From CAJQQY01 sp045106765 (GTDB lineage: Bacteria > Bacteroidota > Bacteroidia > Chitinophagales > Saprospiraceae), in contig JBGCFD010000190.1 in assembly GCA_045106765.1 (NCBI GenBank), positions 62,001 to 126,000 on the forward strand: DNA of 64,000 nucleotides. Direction: 5' to 3'. The translations under genes and the position numbers were made by a program. Below are positions 45,740 to 54,892 of this stretch, piece after piece. The notes beneath the pieces are model-generated. The model saw only the letters and a list, made by a program, of their open reading frames with translations. It had not been told where the DNA came from and did not search any database. Within the stretch, counting starts at the first letter, position 1. Every line of letters begins with the position of its first letter.

Positions 45740-46639
45740 TTATTCTTTTATTTTTTCAATAAATTCTTCTTCAAAAGTAGAAATAAAATTATTGATGTAT
45801 TTTTTAGAAAGTGCATTTTTTTTGACCACCATATAATGAGTGCGTTTAACACCGTTGGGGCCTATTCGTTTTAATCTTAAATCTTCTTGTAATTTAAATC
45901 TTTTCAATTGCCATTTTGGAGAGCACATCACTCCAAGATTTGCAGCAACCATAGCTAAACTAATTTCTGTAAATGGAATCGCAGAGATTTTTTTTGGAGT
46001 TACGTTTATTGCTCTTAGACAATGTTCATAAATGGCAACACCTTCCAAAGGAAAAGAATTGATAATTAAATGAGCGTCTGCAAAACTACTGGGGGCTACA
46101 TAGTCATTTTCATTAAAGAAATGTTCTTGATGAACCACCGCAAAAACTTCATCTTGATAAATTTTAATACTATATAAATCATCAGAAAGTGGTTTGGAGG
46201 TGGACATGATTATATCCACTTCTTCGGAATTTATTTTTGTAATAATTTCATGCCTTGACCCAATGTTGAGAGAGATGTTGATTTCTGGATAAAGGATACC
46301 CATTTTTTGAATAAAGCCTGGAAGGTTATGGAAAAAGGATTGGCATTCTACAGCCAGTTTAATTTTTCCTTTTGAACCTTCTTTGATTTGCTCGATTTTA
46401 CTAAACCCTTTTTTTATGGTCTTAAATAATTGGACAGATAAATTATATAGCTCTTGACCTTCAGATGTCAATAACCACTTATTTCGTTTTCTGTGAAATA
46501 CTTTAAAACCTAATCGTTCTTCCAGCTCTCGTAATTGATGGCTTAATGCTGATTGAGTTAAAAATAATTTTTGGGAAGAATTTGCAATGCTTCCTTCTTC
46601 TGCAATGGTCTTGATGAGTCTGTAATATTTGAGTTCCAT
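45740..46639 (-). CDS. LysR-family transcriptional regulator
   Basis: The 299-residue regulator has the LysR N-terminal helix-turn-helix (AEEGSIANSSQKLFLTQSAL, then SHQLRELEERLGFKVFHRKR) and the two-lobe effector domain. The HTH wording is close to MetR-type regulators, which are known to respond to homocysteine, but the effector domain gives no proof. It is divergent from the DUF5916 gene, and a clear inverted repeat lies between them, so it probably controls that gene and itself. Confidence 0.92.
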   Translation of the reverse strand: MELKYYRLIKTIAEEGSIANSSQKLFLTQSALSHQLRELEERLGFKVFHRKRNKWLLTSEGQELYNLSVQLFKTIKKGFSKIEQIKEGSKGKIKLAVECQSFFHNLPGFIQKMGILYPEINISLNIGSRHEIITKINSEEVDIIMSTSKPLSDDLYSIKIYQDEVFAVVHQEHFFNENDYVAPSSFADAHLIINSFPLEGVAIYEHCLRAINVTPKKISAIPFTEISLAMVAANLGVMCSPKWQLKRFKLQEDLRLKRIGPNGVKRTHYMVVKKNALSKKYINNFISTFEEEFIEKIKE

Positions 46640-46672
46640 GCTTACAAAGGTATTTGATTTCTTTTATTTATT

Positions 46673-46713
46673 AATTGAGCATATTTCAGTTATCCATCAA
46701 ATAATGCTCAATT
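46673..46713. promoter_or_regulatory. Candidate LysR operator in the divergent promoter region
   Basis: AATTGAGCAT (46673-46682) and its exact complement (46704-46713) are 21 bp apart, between the LysR start (46639) and the DUF5916 start (46768). Position and symmetry suit a LysR-type site. Confidence 0.55.
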
Positions 46714-46767
46714 TAAAAACTTCTCTTCGTTGTACTTTGCCCATAGTTTTGCTGAAAAATAATAATT

Positions 46768-49428
46768 ATGATCAGCAAATTTTATGCAGCCTCTTCTTTA
46801 GCAATTCTATTCATCTGTTTTGTAAATATTTCTTTTGCACAAATTCAAGACTTGGTTGAAAAAAGAAGTCATACCGCAATTTCCATTTTAGAAAAAAATA
46901 AACCTGAAATAGATGGTCAACTAAATGATGAAATTTGGCAAGAAGGAAAATGGGAAACCGATTTTATTCAGCGCCAACCAAATGAAAATGCACCTCCTTC
47001 TGAGCAAACCGCTTTCAAAATTTTATTTGATGCTAAACATTTATATATCGGTATTAGAATGTATGACCAAGCCCCCAATTCCATCAACCGAAGAATGTCA
47101 AGACGTGATGGTTTTGAGGGAGATTGGGTTGAAGTTATTTTAGATGGAAATGGGGATTTACGTTCTGCTTTTTCCTTAACCTTAACTGCTGCGGGAGTCC
47201 GAGGAGATAAAATTATTTCTATGAACGGAATCAATGAAGATATTTTTTGGAATCCGATTTGGTTAGCAAAAACGAATATTGATGAAGAGGGGTGGACCGC
47301 AGAAATGAAAATCCCTTTTAGCCAATTGAGATTTGGAAAATTAAAAAATACAACATGGGGATTACAAGTTCGCAGAAAATATTTTAAACAAGAAGAAACA
47401 TCTGTATGGCAACGAGTGCCTTTAAATGCCTCTGGCTGGGTGAGTGAATTTGGTCTATTGGAAGGACTTCAAAATGTGGGCGCTCAAAAGTTATTGGAAA
47501 TTCAACCTTATATAGTTACTTCTTTAGAAACATTTAAAAAAGAACCAGAAAATCCTTTTAAATCAAAAAACATCAAAAAAATTACCGCAGGGGTAGATGG
47601 AAAAATTGGGGTGACCAATGACCTCACTTTAGATTTTACCTTTAATCCTGACTTTGGGCAAGTGGAGGCAGATCCTTCGGCTATTGCCTTGGATGGATTT
47701 CAACTTTTCTTTGCGGAACAACGTCCTTTTTTTGTAGAAAATAAAGAGATACTAAATTATCAATTTTCCACGCCAAAAATTTGGAGCATTTATAATAATG
47801 ATAATCTTTTTTATTCTCGAAGGATTGGAGGAAAGCCACATGGGAATGCCAACCCGTTCTCCAATGAATATGTTGATGCACCTGAGCGAACGACTATTTT
47901 AGGAGCTGCTAAATTTGGAGGTAAAACCCAAAAAGGATTATCCATTGGAATATTGGAGGCCGTTACCACTACAGAATATGCCAAGATCTCTGATGGCACG
48001 ACGGATAGAGAAGTGCTGATAGAACCCTTGACTAATTATTTTGTCGGTAGAGTTCAAAAGGACTTCAATAACAGAAATACATTTATTGGAGGAATTTTAA
48101 CTTCGACCAATCGGAATTTGGATGAAACGTTGGAATCATTATTACATAAAAATGCGACTACATTTGGGCTCGACCTTTTTCACCAATGGAGCAATAGAAA
48201 TTATTACGTCGGAGCGAACTTTGTCGCAAGTAATGTTCAAGGCAGCAAAGAAGCTATCCTTAGAACGCAAACTTCTATTGCTCATCTTTTTCAAAAACCA
48301 GATGCCAGTTACGCGAGTGTTAATCCTAATAAAACTTCTTTAACAGGGACTGGTGGAGATATTAAAATTGGGAAAGTAGGAAGAGGTCATTTGACTTTTG
48401 AATCTGGATTTACCTGGCGTTCTCCCGAATTAGAATTAAACGATATGGGTTTTATGCGAGAGGCAGATGTGCTATTCAATTATGGGGGAGTTGATTATAA
48501 TTTTTTCAATCCATTTTCTGTATTTCGAAGCGCTGTGATCAAATATAAACATTGGGTATTTGCAGACTTTGGAGGAAGACTCAATTTTCTAGATTGGGAC
48601 ATGGAAGCAAGAGGTGTATTTAAAAATAATTGGAGAGCGAATGTAGGTTTTTTTACGCAGCCACATATTTATTCTCGTTCTCTTTTACAAGGAGGCCCGA
48701 GAATGAGGCTACCTGACCAGCATGGTTCGTATTGGGGATTAGGTTCAGATCGAAGGAAAAAACTTTCTTTCTTTTATAATGGCTGGACCCTTACGGGTAA
48801 TAGTGATAGTCATTTTCTATTGGAAAATAACATTACTATTACATATCAGCCGATAGATAAATTAAATATCTCTTTATCTCCAGGATACACGTTCGTTAAT
48901 AATCGACTTCAATATATTAATACTTCGCAAAATGGAGAACAACAACGCTATATTACTGCTCGACTCGACCAAAAAACTTTACGGGTAGCTTTACGGTTGA
49001 ATTATACGATTACTCCTAATTTAACCATTCAATATTATGGTCAACCTTTTGTTTCTTCTGGAAAATATGATGATTTCAATTTTGTACAAAGCCCTTTAGC
49101 TAACTCGCATCAAGAACAATTAGCTTTTTTTGACAACGAGCAAATAACTAAAGATGCGATCTTGGGAAACTATAAAATAGATGAAAATAAAGATGGGAAT
49201 ACAGATTACCAATTCCAAAATCCTGATTTTAGTTTTGCTCAATTTCAATCTAATTTGGTGTTGAGATATGAATATAAACCTGGCTCTGAAATATTTTTAG
49301 TCTGGTCTCAAAATGCAACTGATTACGGTGTGCCCAGCGCTCGTTTTGTGGAAGATGTGAATCAACAGTTGTTTGGCACAATTCCCAATAATACTTTTTT
49401 ATTAAAAATGACTTACCGTTTTTATTGA
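46768..49428 (+). CDS. DUF5916 outer-membrane protein with CBM9-like N-terminal domain
   Basis: The 886-residue protein has a signal peptide (to about residue 25), a CBM9/DOMON-like domain (about 40-230: KPEIDGQLNDEIWQEGKW, WVEVILDGNGD, EMKIPFSQLRFGK), and a long beta-barrel-like part from about 270 (LDFTFNPDFGQVEADPSAI, FFVENKEILNY) ending in KMTYRFY. This is the DUF5916 architecture, common in Bacteroidota, of unknown biochemical role. The C-terminal aromatic residue suggests outer-membrane insertion. It is divergent from the LysR gene. Confidence 0.85.
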   Translation: MISKFYAASSLAILFICFVNISFAQIQDLVEKRSHTAISILEKNKPEIDGQLNDEIWQEGKWETDFIQRQPNENAPPSEQTAFKILFDAKHLYIGIRMYDQAPNSINRRMSRRDGFEGDWVEVILDGNGDLRSAFSLTLTAAGVRGDKIISMNGINEDIFWNPIWLAKTNIDEEGWTAEMKIPFSQLRFGKLKNTTWGLQVRRKYFKQEETSVWQRVPLNASGWVSEFGLLEGLQNVGAQKLLEIQPYIVTSLETFKKEPENPFKSKNIKKITAGVDGKIGVTNDLTLDFTFNPDFGQVEADPSAIALDGFQLFFAEQRPFFVENKEILNYQFSTPKIWSIYNNDNLFYSRRIGGKPHGNANPFSNEYVDAPERTTILGAAKFGGKTQKGLSIGILEAVTTTEYAKISDGTTDREVLIEPLTNYFVGRVQKDFNNRNTFIGGILTSTNRNLDETLESLLHKNATTFGLDLFHQWSNRNYYVGANFVASNVQGSKEAILRTQTSIAHLFQKPDASYASVNPNKTSLTGTGGDIKIGKVGRGHLTFESGFTWRSPELELNDMGFMREADVLFNYGGVDYNFFNPFSVFRSAVIKYKHWVFADFGGRLNFLDWDMEARGVFKNNWRANVGFFTQPHIYSRSLLQGGPRMRLPDQHGSYWGLGSDRRKKLSFFYNGWTLTGNSDSHFLLENNITITYQPIDKLNISLSPGYTFVNNRLQYINTSQNGEQQRYITARLDQKTLRVALRLNYTITPNLTIQYYGQPFVSSGKYDDFNFVQSPLANSHQEQLAFFDNEQITKDAILGNYKIDENKDGNTDYQFQNPDFSFAQFQSNLVLRYEYKPGSEIFLVWSQNATDYGVPSARFVEDVNQQLFGTIPNNTFLLKMTYRFY

Positions 49429-49625
49429 TTTTGATGGAGGCGAACAGCAGTTGGTGAAAGATCTTCCGTTTGTCTTTTTGTTAGTTTAAATATATGCTAA
49501 AAGTTTTATTTCTTCATTCTTATCAATGCCTTTTTTCAAAAAATGTAAATGTATTGTTATTAATTTTTTTTTCATAATTTGATAGGGAAGGGGAGTGGTC
49601 GTTTAGATGCTGTTAGCACCAGTTT

Positions 49626-50003
49626 TTACTTTTTTTCTTTTCGTAAAATTCTCTCCATTTTTCGACCTTTTGCTAATTCATCAATCAACTTTTCCATCTG
49701 CCTACATTGTTTATACAATTCAAATTCATCCTCTATTTCTTCAATTCGATAACCACAAACGACTCCTTTAATCATGTGTGCATTTGGATTTATGGTAGCT
49801 TTTTGAAAAAATGTTCTAAAGGTTACTTTTTCATCAATAAGTGCTTGTAATGCATCTTGATCAAAACCAGTAAACCATTTAATTACTTGATTGAGTTCTT
49901 CTTGTGTTTTACCATTTTTCTTCAATCTATTCAGGTAAAGCGGATAAATGGATGCAAAGATCATATTGGCAACCTTTTCATTTTTTTCGGTTGTAACTTT
50001 CAT
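49626..50003 (-). CDS. DUF2200 family protein
   Basis: The 125-residue protein matches the DUF2200 pattern: MIFASIYPLYLNRLKKNGKT, VIKWFTGFDQDALQALIDEK, TFFQKATINPNAHMIKGVVC, GYRIEEIED and ELAKGRKMERILR. The family is small, cytoplasmic and uncharacterised, often found among accessory single genes. An end-fragment of a MITE-like repeat lies 20 bp upstream of its start. The 197 bp between this gene and the DUF5916 gene hold no visible feature. Confidence 0.85.
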   Translation of the reverse strand: MKVTTEKNEKVANMIFASIYPLYLNRLKKNGKTQEELNQVIKWFTGFDQDALQALIDEKVTFRTFFQKATINPNAHMIKGVVCGYRIEEIEDEFELYKQCRQMEKLIDELAKGRKMERILRKEKK

Positions 50004-50022
50004 ATTTATTTTATTTTGAAAT

Positions 50023-50068
50023 TAGGTTTACACTTTTACAAGTGATTAAAATTAAAGAATTAATTTTT
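50023..50068. repeat. Solo copy of the MITE left end
   Basis: This 46-bp segment, beginning TAGGTTTACACTTTT, is repeated at 50724-50768 with one base missing and one changed. It lacks the outer bases and the right end, so it appears to be a truncated copy. It lies just upstream of the DUF2200 start. Confidence 0.75.
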
Positions 50069-50229
50069 GAATAGCTACTTTCGAAATGATTTTCTTTTTT
50101 TGATTTATGGGTTAGTTATATTTTTTGTAACAGTATAATTACATTTTTAATGAGAAGCCATCCTCAGGGAAACGTGACGTGGAAAAATTGATTCTTTCTC
50201 AAATTATGAGCCATCTTTCTTCCTTAACT

Positions 50230-50706
50230 TTACGGAATTGATACATTATTGTGTGTAGTTTTTATTTCGAAATTAAAGTGATTAACATTCTCACCTTTCC
50301 CAATGGTAGATTCATAAAACTTAACAGCTTGCTCTTCTTCAGAGTATGCTTGAACGAAAATTGCTTCGATTCCTTTTTTTATTTAATAACTTTTTAAGTA
50401 ATTCATTAATTCTTTTCCAATTCCTTGATTATGTAATTCAGTCTTAACAGCAATGTCATAAATGTATAATTCACTTCTGTCATTATAGTATTTTTCTAAT
50501 TCATATGCAGTTAATCCACCAACTATTTTATCATTCTTAAATGCTGCAATTGCATAAAAGTCCTGTTTAGTCAATAATCTTTTTAACTGCTTTTTTGATG
50601 CGATTGAATTAGATTCTTCAAAAACTTCATTCAGCAATTCAATAAGCTCTATGAAAAGTTTATAGTCGTCCTCTTGGAGTCTTGAAATTTTGATTTTGTT
50701 TTCCAT
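50230..50706 (-). pseudogene. GNAT acetyltransferase (AAC(3)-I-like) interrupted by an in-frame stop
   Basis: The reading frame from 50706 gives MENKIKISRLQEDDYKLF and the GNAT acetyl-CoA motif YIYDIAVKTELHNQGIGKEL, then a TAA at 50385-50383 (codon 108). The same frame continues without shift as IKKGIEAIFVQAYSEEEQAV, then KFYESTIGKGENVNHFNFEI, to a stop at 50230. This second part is the normal C-terminus of aminoglycoside 3-N-acetyltransferase-like GNAT proteins, which are about 150-160 residues. So one nonsense mutation splits an otherwise intact gene. The 107-residue piece lacks the last GNAT strand and is probably inactive. A sequencing error is an alternative. Confidence 0.8.
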
Positions 50707-50714
50707 TTTGTCTT

Positions 50715-50898
50715 GTCCTGATATAGGTTTACACTTTTCAGGTGATTAAAATTAAAGAATTAATTTTTAGAAAAATTGAATTTCGAATATTTTGTTAATA
50801 AAACTTTCCAAAATTATGAGATTGAATAGGGGGCAAAAAATTACAAGACCAATGTGGTCTTTTTTTTTGAGTTGAAAAGTGTCAACCTAAATCAGGAC
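50715..50898. mobile_element. 184-bp MITE-like element with 25-bp terminal inverted repeats
   Basis: The left end (50715-50739, GTCCTGATATAGG then TTTACACTTTTC) and right end (50874-50898) are inverted copies matching at 23 of 25 positions. There is no transposase gene between them, only AT-rich sequence and a terminator next to the right end. This is the form of a deletion derivative of an insertion sequence. The end motif TGATTTAGGTTGACA is reminiscent of IS3-like ends; the family is not confirmed. No clear target duplication was seen. Confidence 0.7.
50845..50868 (+). terminator. Rho-independent terminator inside the MITE-like element
   Basis: AAGACCA-ATG-TGGTCTT is followed by seven further T residues on the plus strand, close to the element's right end. 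No plus-strand gene precedes it, so it is probably left over from a lost transposase gene. Confidence 0.75.
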
Positions 50899-50910
50899 GA
50901 CTCATCGTAC

Positions 50911-51156
50911 CTGCTTGCCGCTAACGGCAGTTTGTGAAAAAATTTCTTATCAATTTTTCCGAGGCAAATTTTATTTCAATAACAATACAATTACAAGCAA
51001 TAATATACAAGTAATTATCAAGAACGAAGCTTCTATAAAACTAAATTTGGTTTTCAAAAATAACATTTTAGTTTTTTCACAGACTGACGGTTTTGCATAT
51101 GCGCAGTTGCCCCGCATAGGGGCAATTGGCGTATATGCTGTGTTCGTGACAGTATT
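50911..51156. repeat. Palindromic boundary region before the lipoprotein gene
   Basis: A hairpin CTGCTTGCCGCTAACGGCAG lies at 50911-50930. A long imperfect hairpin at 51095-51138 starts GCATATGCGCAGTTGCCCC and ends GGCGTATATGC. It is followed by GTTCGTGACAGTAT (51143-51156), which recurs inverted at 54893-54906. No convincing gene lies in 50899-51163. These resemble boundaries of a gene cassette; the type is unknown. Confidence 0.5.
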
Positions 51157-51163
51157 CTCTTTT

Positions 51164-51805
51164 TTATTCAATCTCAATGATGAATTCATCAATTTCTTCA
51201 CATCCAGTTGGTTCATAATATATGCTATTAAAACTTCCAGATGAATATGGATTAATTCCCCAATCAAACCCTAATTTTTCTCCTTGACTAATTGCTGAAT
51301 CATAGTATGGTATCCAATAAATATCTTCGGCAGTATGAACAATTCCATCTGTAAAAGGACCTAAAATTTCCACGCCAACGCCTAGAATTATTAATGTATC
51401 AGAAGAACTATAAGGATTTGAAACATCCAAATAAAAATCAATAGTCGCTCTATTATTAATGTAAAGGTTACCTAAATCAGTACTTATAGAAGGAACTCGA
51501 TATAAAATAGGAATCCCACCAAGTAAATTATTAGAATTAACTGTTTCTATTCTAATATCGCCTCCTCCATCATCTTTGAATGTTACCGAAAAATTACCAT
51601 TTTCATCAGTAGTAAACCCACCTAATTCGCCTCCGTCAGTAGGACCTAATCCTCCAGTAACCTCCTGCCACAAAATAAAATCTCTGTTAGCAGATGGTTC
51701 TTTGGAACAATCTTTATAAATAACACCTGTTAGAGTGTATTTTTTGTCGTCTTTACATCCAAAAAACAATAAGGATATGATAGAAAGAATTATTATATTT
51801 TTCAT
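51164..51805 (-). CDS. Lipoprotein of unknown function
   Basis: The 213-residue protein has a lipoprotein signal with lipobox LLFFGC (Cys17), so it should be membrane-anchored. Residues 25-100 (LTGVIYKDCSKEPSANRDFI, FTTDENGNFSVTFKDDGGG) resemble a carboxypeptidase-regulatory-like beta-sandwich. The remaining part is acidic and unassigned. It follows the lipase-like T9SS gene by 59 bp, with a strong hairpin between them. Both lie between inverted copies of GTTCGTGACARTAT. A role linked to the secreted neighbour (for example protection from it) is possible but unsupported beyond position. Confidence 0.7.
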   Translation of the reverse strand: MKNIIILSIISLLFFGCKDDKKYTLTGVIYKDCSKEPSANRDFILWQEVTGGLGPTDGGELGGFTTDENGNFSVTFKDDGGGDIRIETVNSNNLLGGIPILYRVPSISTDLGNLYINNRATIDFYLDVSNPYSSSDTLIILGVGVEILGPFTDGIVHTAEDIYWIPYYDSAISQGEKLGFDWGINPYSSGSFNSIYYEPTGCEEIDEFIIEIE

Positions 51806-51820
51806 ATTTTAAATATTTAT

Positions 51821-51853
51821 CCCCTTCAATCAACAATTGTTTGATTGAAGGGG
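51821..51853 (-). terminator. Hairpin between the T9SS lipase-like gene and the lipoprotein gene
   Basis: A perfect 13-bp stem CCCCTTCAATCAA (51821-51833) pairs with 51841-51853 across a 7-nt loop. On the minus strand only a weak T-run follows, so some read-through into the lipoprotein gene is likely. Confidence 0.65.
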
Positions 51854-51864
51854 AAATTATAAAA

Positions 51865-54843
51865 TTATTGATTTTGAATTATTAGTTTTTGGTAAGCTTG
51901 CCCACCTGAATTTGTCCCTATAATTATATATGCTCCAGACTGCAACTGGAATGGAGATAAGTTAATATCAACTCTCTTTTCAAGATGATCCTTATCATAT
52001 GGTATTATTTTTTCAAAGATAACTCTACCTTGAAAATCAAACATTTTAAGGTTAACATCTTTACCTTCTGAAAATTTTAATTTAACGGTGACTTCCTTAT
52101 TATTAGAAGGGTTGGGAAAAATAAAAAGTTCATTAGTTTTAAGAGGGCTTATTTTACCTTTTAATCTATAATAATTCTCATTATAATTCAAGCAGCAAAT
52201 AAACAGAGGTGCATTCAGTTCATTATAGATTCCAGTTAAAGGTGCTTGGTAATCTAATCCAATTCCAGTTGGAGAATTTACCTCATCATATTTAAAAGTA
52301 GCTTCACCAGAATTAAGAATATTAAAAATTCCTTCCTTTGAATAAAACCCATCTTCCATGAAATCTGAAGCCAAATTAGGATTTGGTTGTGAGGGATATT
52401 CATAATAAGGGTTTCTTACATTAACATGAATATCATATTCTGATTCAAATAAAGCAACTCTATTTAAATTCATGTTTTCAAGCCATAATATGTCATCTCC
52501 AATTTCTCTATTTAAAATTCGTACAAAATTAGGTAAATTGTCATCCGAATAAATTGGACATGACATATGGTTTCCAAAAAAATCAGGATCAAAATCAGTC
52601 GTGGCAATAACATTATTCTCTAGGTTTAAATGTTGTCGATTAAACCTATTCATATTTCTTCTTAAATTATTGGTAACATTAAAAGCTGCGCTTTCAGGAA
52701 TCCCAGCAATAATATCAAAAGGAGTTAGACTAAGTTTAGTATTAATATTCATAGTCTCAAAATCTTGATTCCAAAAAGGGCTAGATATATTTAATGCTGA
52801 TTTAACTGGAATAAAGTTGAAATGGAAACCATCCGAATAGATTGAAAAATCTACATTACTATTAAGTAGCCAAGGAATACCAATACTTGTATGAAATTCA
52901 TACAAACCATTTCCATTATTAGTGGAACTAACTTCCATAATAAAGGCGTCAAATCCAGCATCAAAACTAGCTCCTTTAGGTTGAATGCCTGTATCAAATA
53001 TTCCACCTGCATTTACACAAATTGGGTCAGTATTAACATATTCATTTTCATATGAACTAGAGATTAATCCTACTTTAACTTTTATGCCGAACCAGTATAC
53101 CTTTAATTTTATCCCCCATGTACCAGCCTCTCGTTTATATACCTGCCCGTTACCATTTGGATTTGTTTGTAGATGAAACTTATTTCCATATAGTTTTAAT
53201 TTTATTCCTAATATTCTTGCATAAATACTCCCATCAAATTTTAATAAATAATCATTGGCTTGTCTTAACGAACCGTCATATGGTCTTGTTTGTCTTCTCC
53301 CTCTTAGAGAACCATTTGATAATGCGACCACTTTACAAAAAGAGGGTCTTCCTCCATAAACACTTAATAAGTTTAAAAATTGATCTCTTGAATTATGTGC
53401 ACTATATTCTGCATAATTGGAAGGATTTGATAATTGATCTTTAGTTGAATAATGATAAATTAAAAGTTCCTTAGCTGCATCACCTTCAAGGAATAAATCA
53501 TAAAATTTAAAAATCATTTTTCTTCTTACACCCATCAATGGGTCAAGCCGAGATAGGATTGTAAACCCATCTAAAGCATCTTTATAGAGGTGTTGTAATG
53601 ACAATGGAATGTTCGCACCTTGATGAGGACTATCCAAAGTAATTAATAAACGTGTATTGTGTAATTGTTTTGTTTCACAACGCAATTCTTCATTTTCTGC
53701 TACTTCCATTTTAGTTAAAGCAAAATTAGCAATTGTACCTCCCATGCTTTCGCCTATAATAATAAATTGGTGGTCATTACCAATTTCACACTTTAAGTAA
53801 TCTAGAAATTTAATTAAATGGTCTGCATTTTTAACCATGGATTTTCTACTATTTTTCCAGTCTACTACTACAAAATCATAACCGTAGTTTAATAAGTCTG
53901 CAAAACCTTCTCCTTTAATTTGCTCATTATAAATCTGAGCAACATCTCTATTCCATGCAGGAATAAAGTCCATAATATCAATTCCTTCAAGGTAAATTAT
54001 TACTTTATTCAATCCTTCATTGTTACATCCCCTATAAATACCTGCACGTATTCCATCTTGGCTAATTGTTTCAGAAGGCTGAACTAATTGGTCACCAGAA
54101 GCGACTCTAAGACTTACGGTTGATAATTTGGTTGGAGTATTATCAACAAAAATTGCGATTAACATAACATAATTACCACTATCTGGATAAACTACATCAT
54201 GATGAGTAACTACTGTAGGGTCAAATTCAACCCAACCATTATTATCTCCAAAATCTATTTTTAATTGATAATCTCTACTGTAATAGTCAGAATTGAAATT
54301 ATCTGCTAAAATAAAATCTGGATCAACACGAAAAGTATTTTCTGTAAAATTTAAGCGAGACCTTGAAGGTGAACCAGCGAATAAATTTTCAATATCATAT
54401 GGGAAATCTGGTCGAGGGTATTTATCGTGAATTTGATCATTGATAGTATCAAAATCAAAATAGATATTGGTACTAAGAGCATCATCCTTAAAAGTGTAAT
54501 AGTCAAAATCCATTATAACTATTGGGATCGTATCTTGAGAAAAAGAATTCCCTCTTAAAAAAACTTCATCTGTGGTTTCTAAACTACTCGTATCATATGC
54601 AGAAAAATACATTTCGTCATATAGCATAAACCAATTATCAGCATTACTGATATCTGTTGAATAATTGGTAAAAAAAGATTCATCAACATAATGAGCAGCC
54701 ATTTCATATAAAAATTCCCTTTCAGGGATTGGTTTATCCAAATCGGTAAACATATCTCTCAAATCTTGATTGACAGAAACAAATGGATCTTGAGAAAAAG
54801 CTGCAATTGAAAAAAGAAATAAGATGTTAAAGAACGTTTTCAT
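51865..54843 (-). CDS. Secreted T9SS protein with alpha/beta-hydrolase (lipase-like) domain
   Basis: The 992-residue protein has a signal peptide (to about residue 18) and a central alpha/beta-hydrolase domain of about 270-480: KVIIYLEGIDIMDF, FIIIGESMGGTIANFALTKM with nucleophile Ser366, and LLITLDSPHQGAN. The C-terminus (LFIFPNPSNNKEVTVKLKF, FDFQGRVIFEKI, SGAYIIIGTNSGGQAYQKL) is a type A T9SS sorting domain, so it should be secreted or cell-surface attached. Segments on both sides of the hydrolase are beta-rich and unassigned. The hydrolase resembles triacylglycerol-lipase/PGAP1-like enzymes, but the substrate is unknown. Confidence 0.8.
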   Translation of the reverse strand: MKTFFNILFLFSIAAFSQDPFVSVNQDLRDMFTDLDKPIPEREFLYEMAAHYVDESFFTNYSTDISNADNWFMLYDEMYFSAYDTSSLETTDEVFLRGNSFSQDTIPIVIMDFDYYTFKDDALSTNIYFDFDTINDQIHDKYPRPDFPYDIENLFAGSPSRSRLNFTENTFRVDPDFILADNFNSDYYSRDYQLKIDFGDNNGWVEFDPTVVTHHDVVYPDSGNYVMLIAIFVDNTPTKLSTVSLRVASGDQLVQPSETISQDGIRAGIYRGCNNEGLNKVIIYLEGIDIMDFIPAWNRDVAQIYNEQIKGEGFADLLNYGYDFVVVDWKNSRKSMVKNADHLIKFLDYLKCEIGNDHQFIIIGESMGGTIANFALTKMEVAENEELRCETKQLHNTRLLITLDSPHQGANIPLSLQHLYKDALDGFTILSRLDPLMGVRRKMIFKFYDLFLEGDAAKELLIYHYSTKDQLSNPSNYAEYSAHNSRDQFLNLLSVYGGRPSFCKVVALSNGSLRGRRQTRPYDGSLRQANDYLLKFDGSIYARILGIKLKLYGNKFHLQTNPNGNGQVYKREAGTWGIKLKVYWFGIKVKVGLISSSYENEYVNTDPICVNAGGIFDTGIQPKGASFDAGFDAFIMEVSSTNNGNGLYEFHTSIGIPWLLNSNVDFSIYSDGFHFNFIPVKSALNISSPFWNQDFETMNINTKLSLTPFDIIAGIPESAAFNVTNNLRRNMNRFNRQHLNLENNVIATTDFDPDFFGNHMSCPIYSDDNLPNFVRILNREIGDDILWLENMNLNRVALFESEYDIHVNVRNPYYEYPSQPNPNLASDFMEDGFYSKEGIFNILNSGEATFKYDEVNSPTGIGLDYQAPLTGIYNELNAPLFICCLNYNENYYRLKGKISPLKTNELFIFPNPSNNKEVTVKLKFSEGKDVNLKMFDFQGRVIFEKIIPYDKDHLEKRVDINLSPFQLQSGAYIIIGTNSGGQAYQKLIIQNQ

Positions 54844-54892
54844 AATTAGCGTTTTAAAATATTAAGAAATAAGTGGTTAATTTTTTTATTTC

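Noticed and set aside
49626..51156. Integron gene cassettes (DUF2200 and acetyltransferase genes with repeats between)
   Set aside because: The repeats lack the RYYYAAC/GTTRRRY pairs of attC sites, no integrase is seen, and the repeats are better explained as MITE ends and unrelated palindromes.
50915..51244. 109-codon plus-strand frame overlapping the lipoprotein gene
   Set aside because: Translates through a palindrome and antisense to a lipoprotein gene with a clear lipobox; no recognisable domain.
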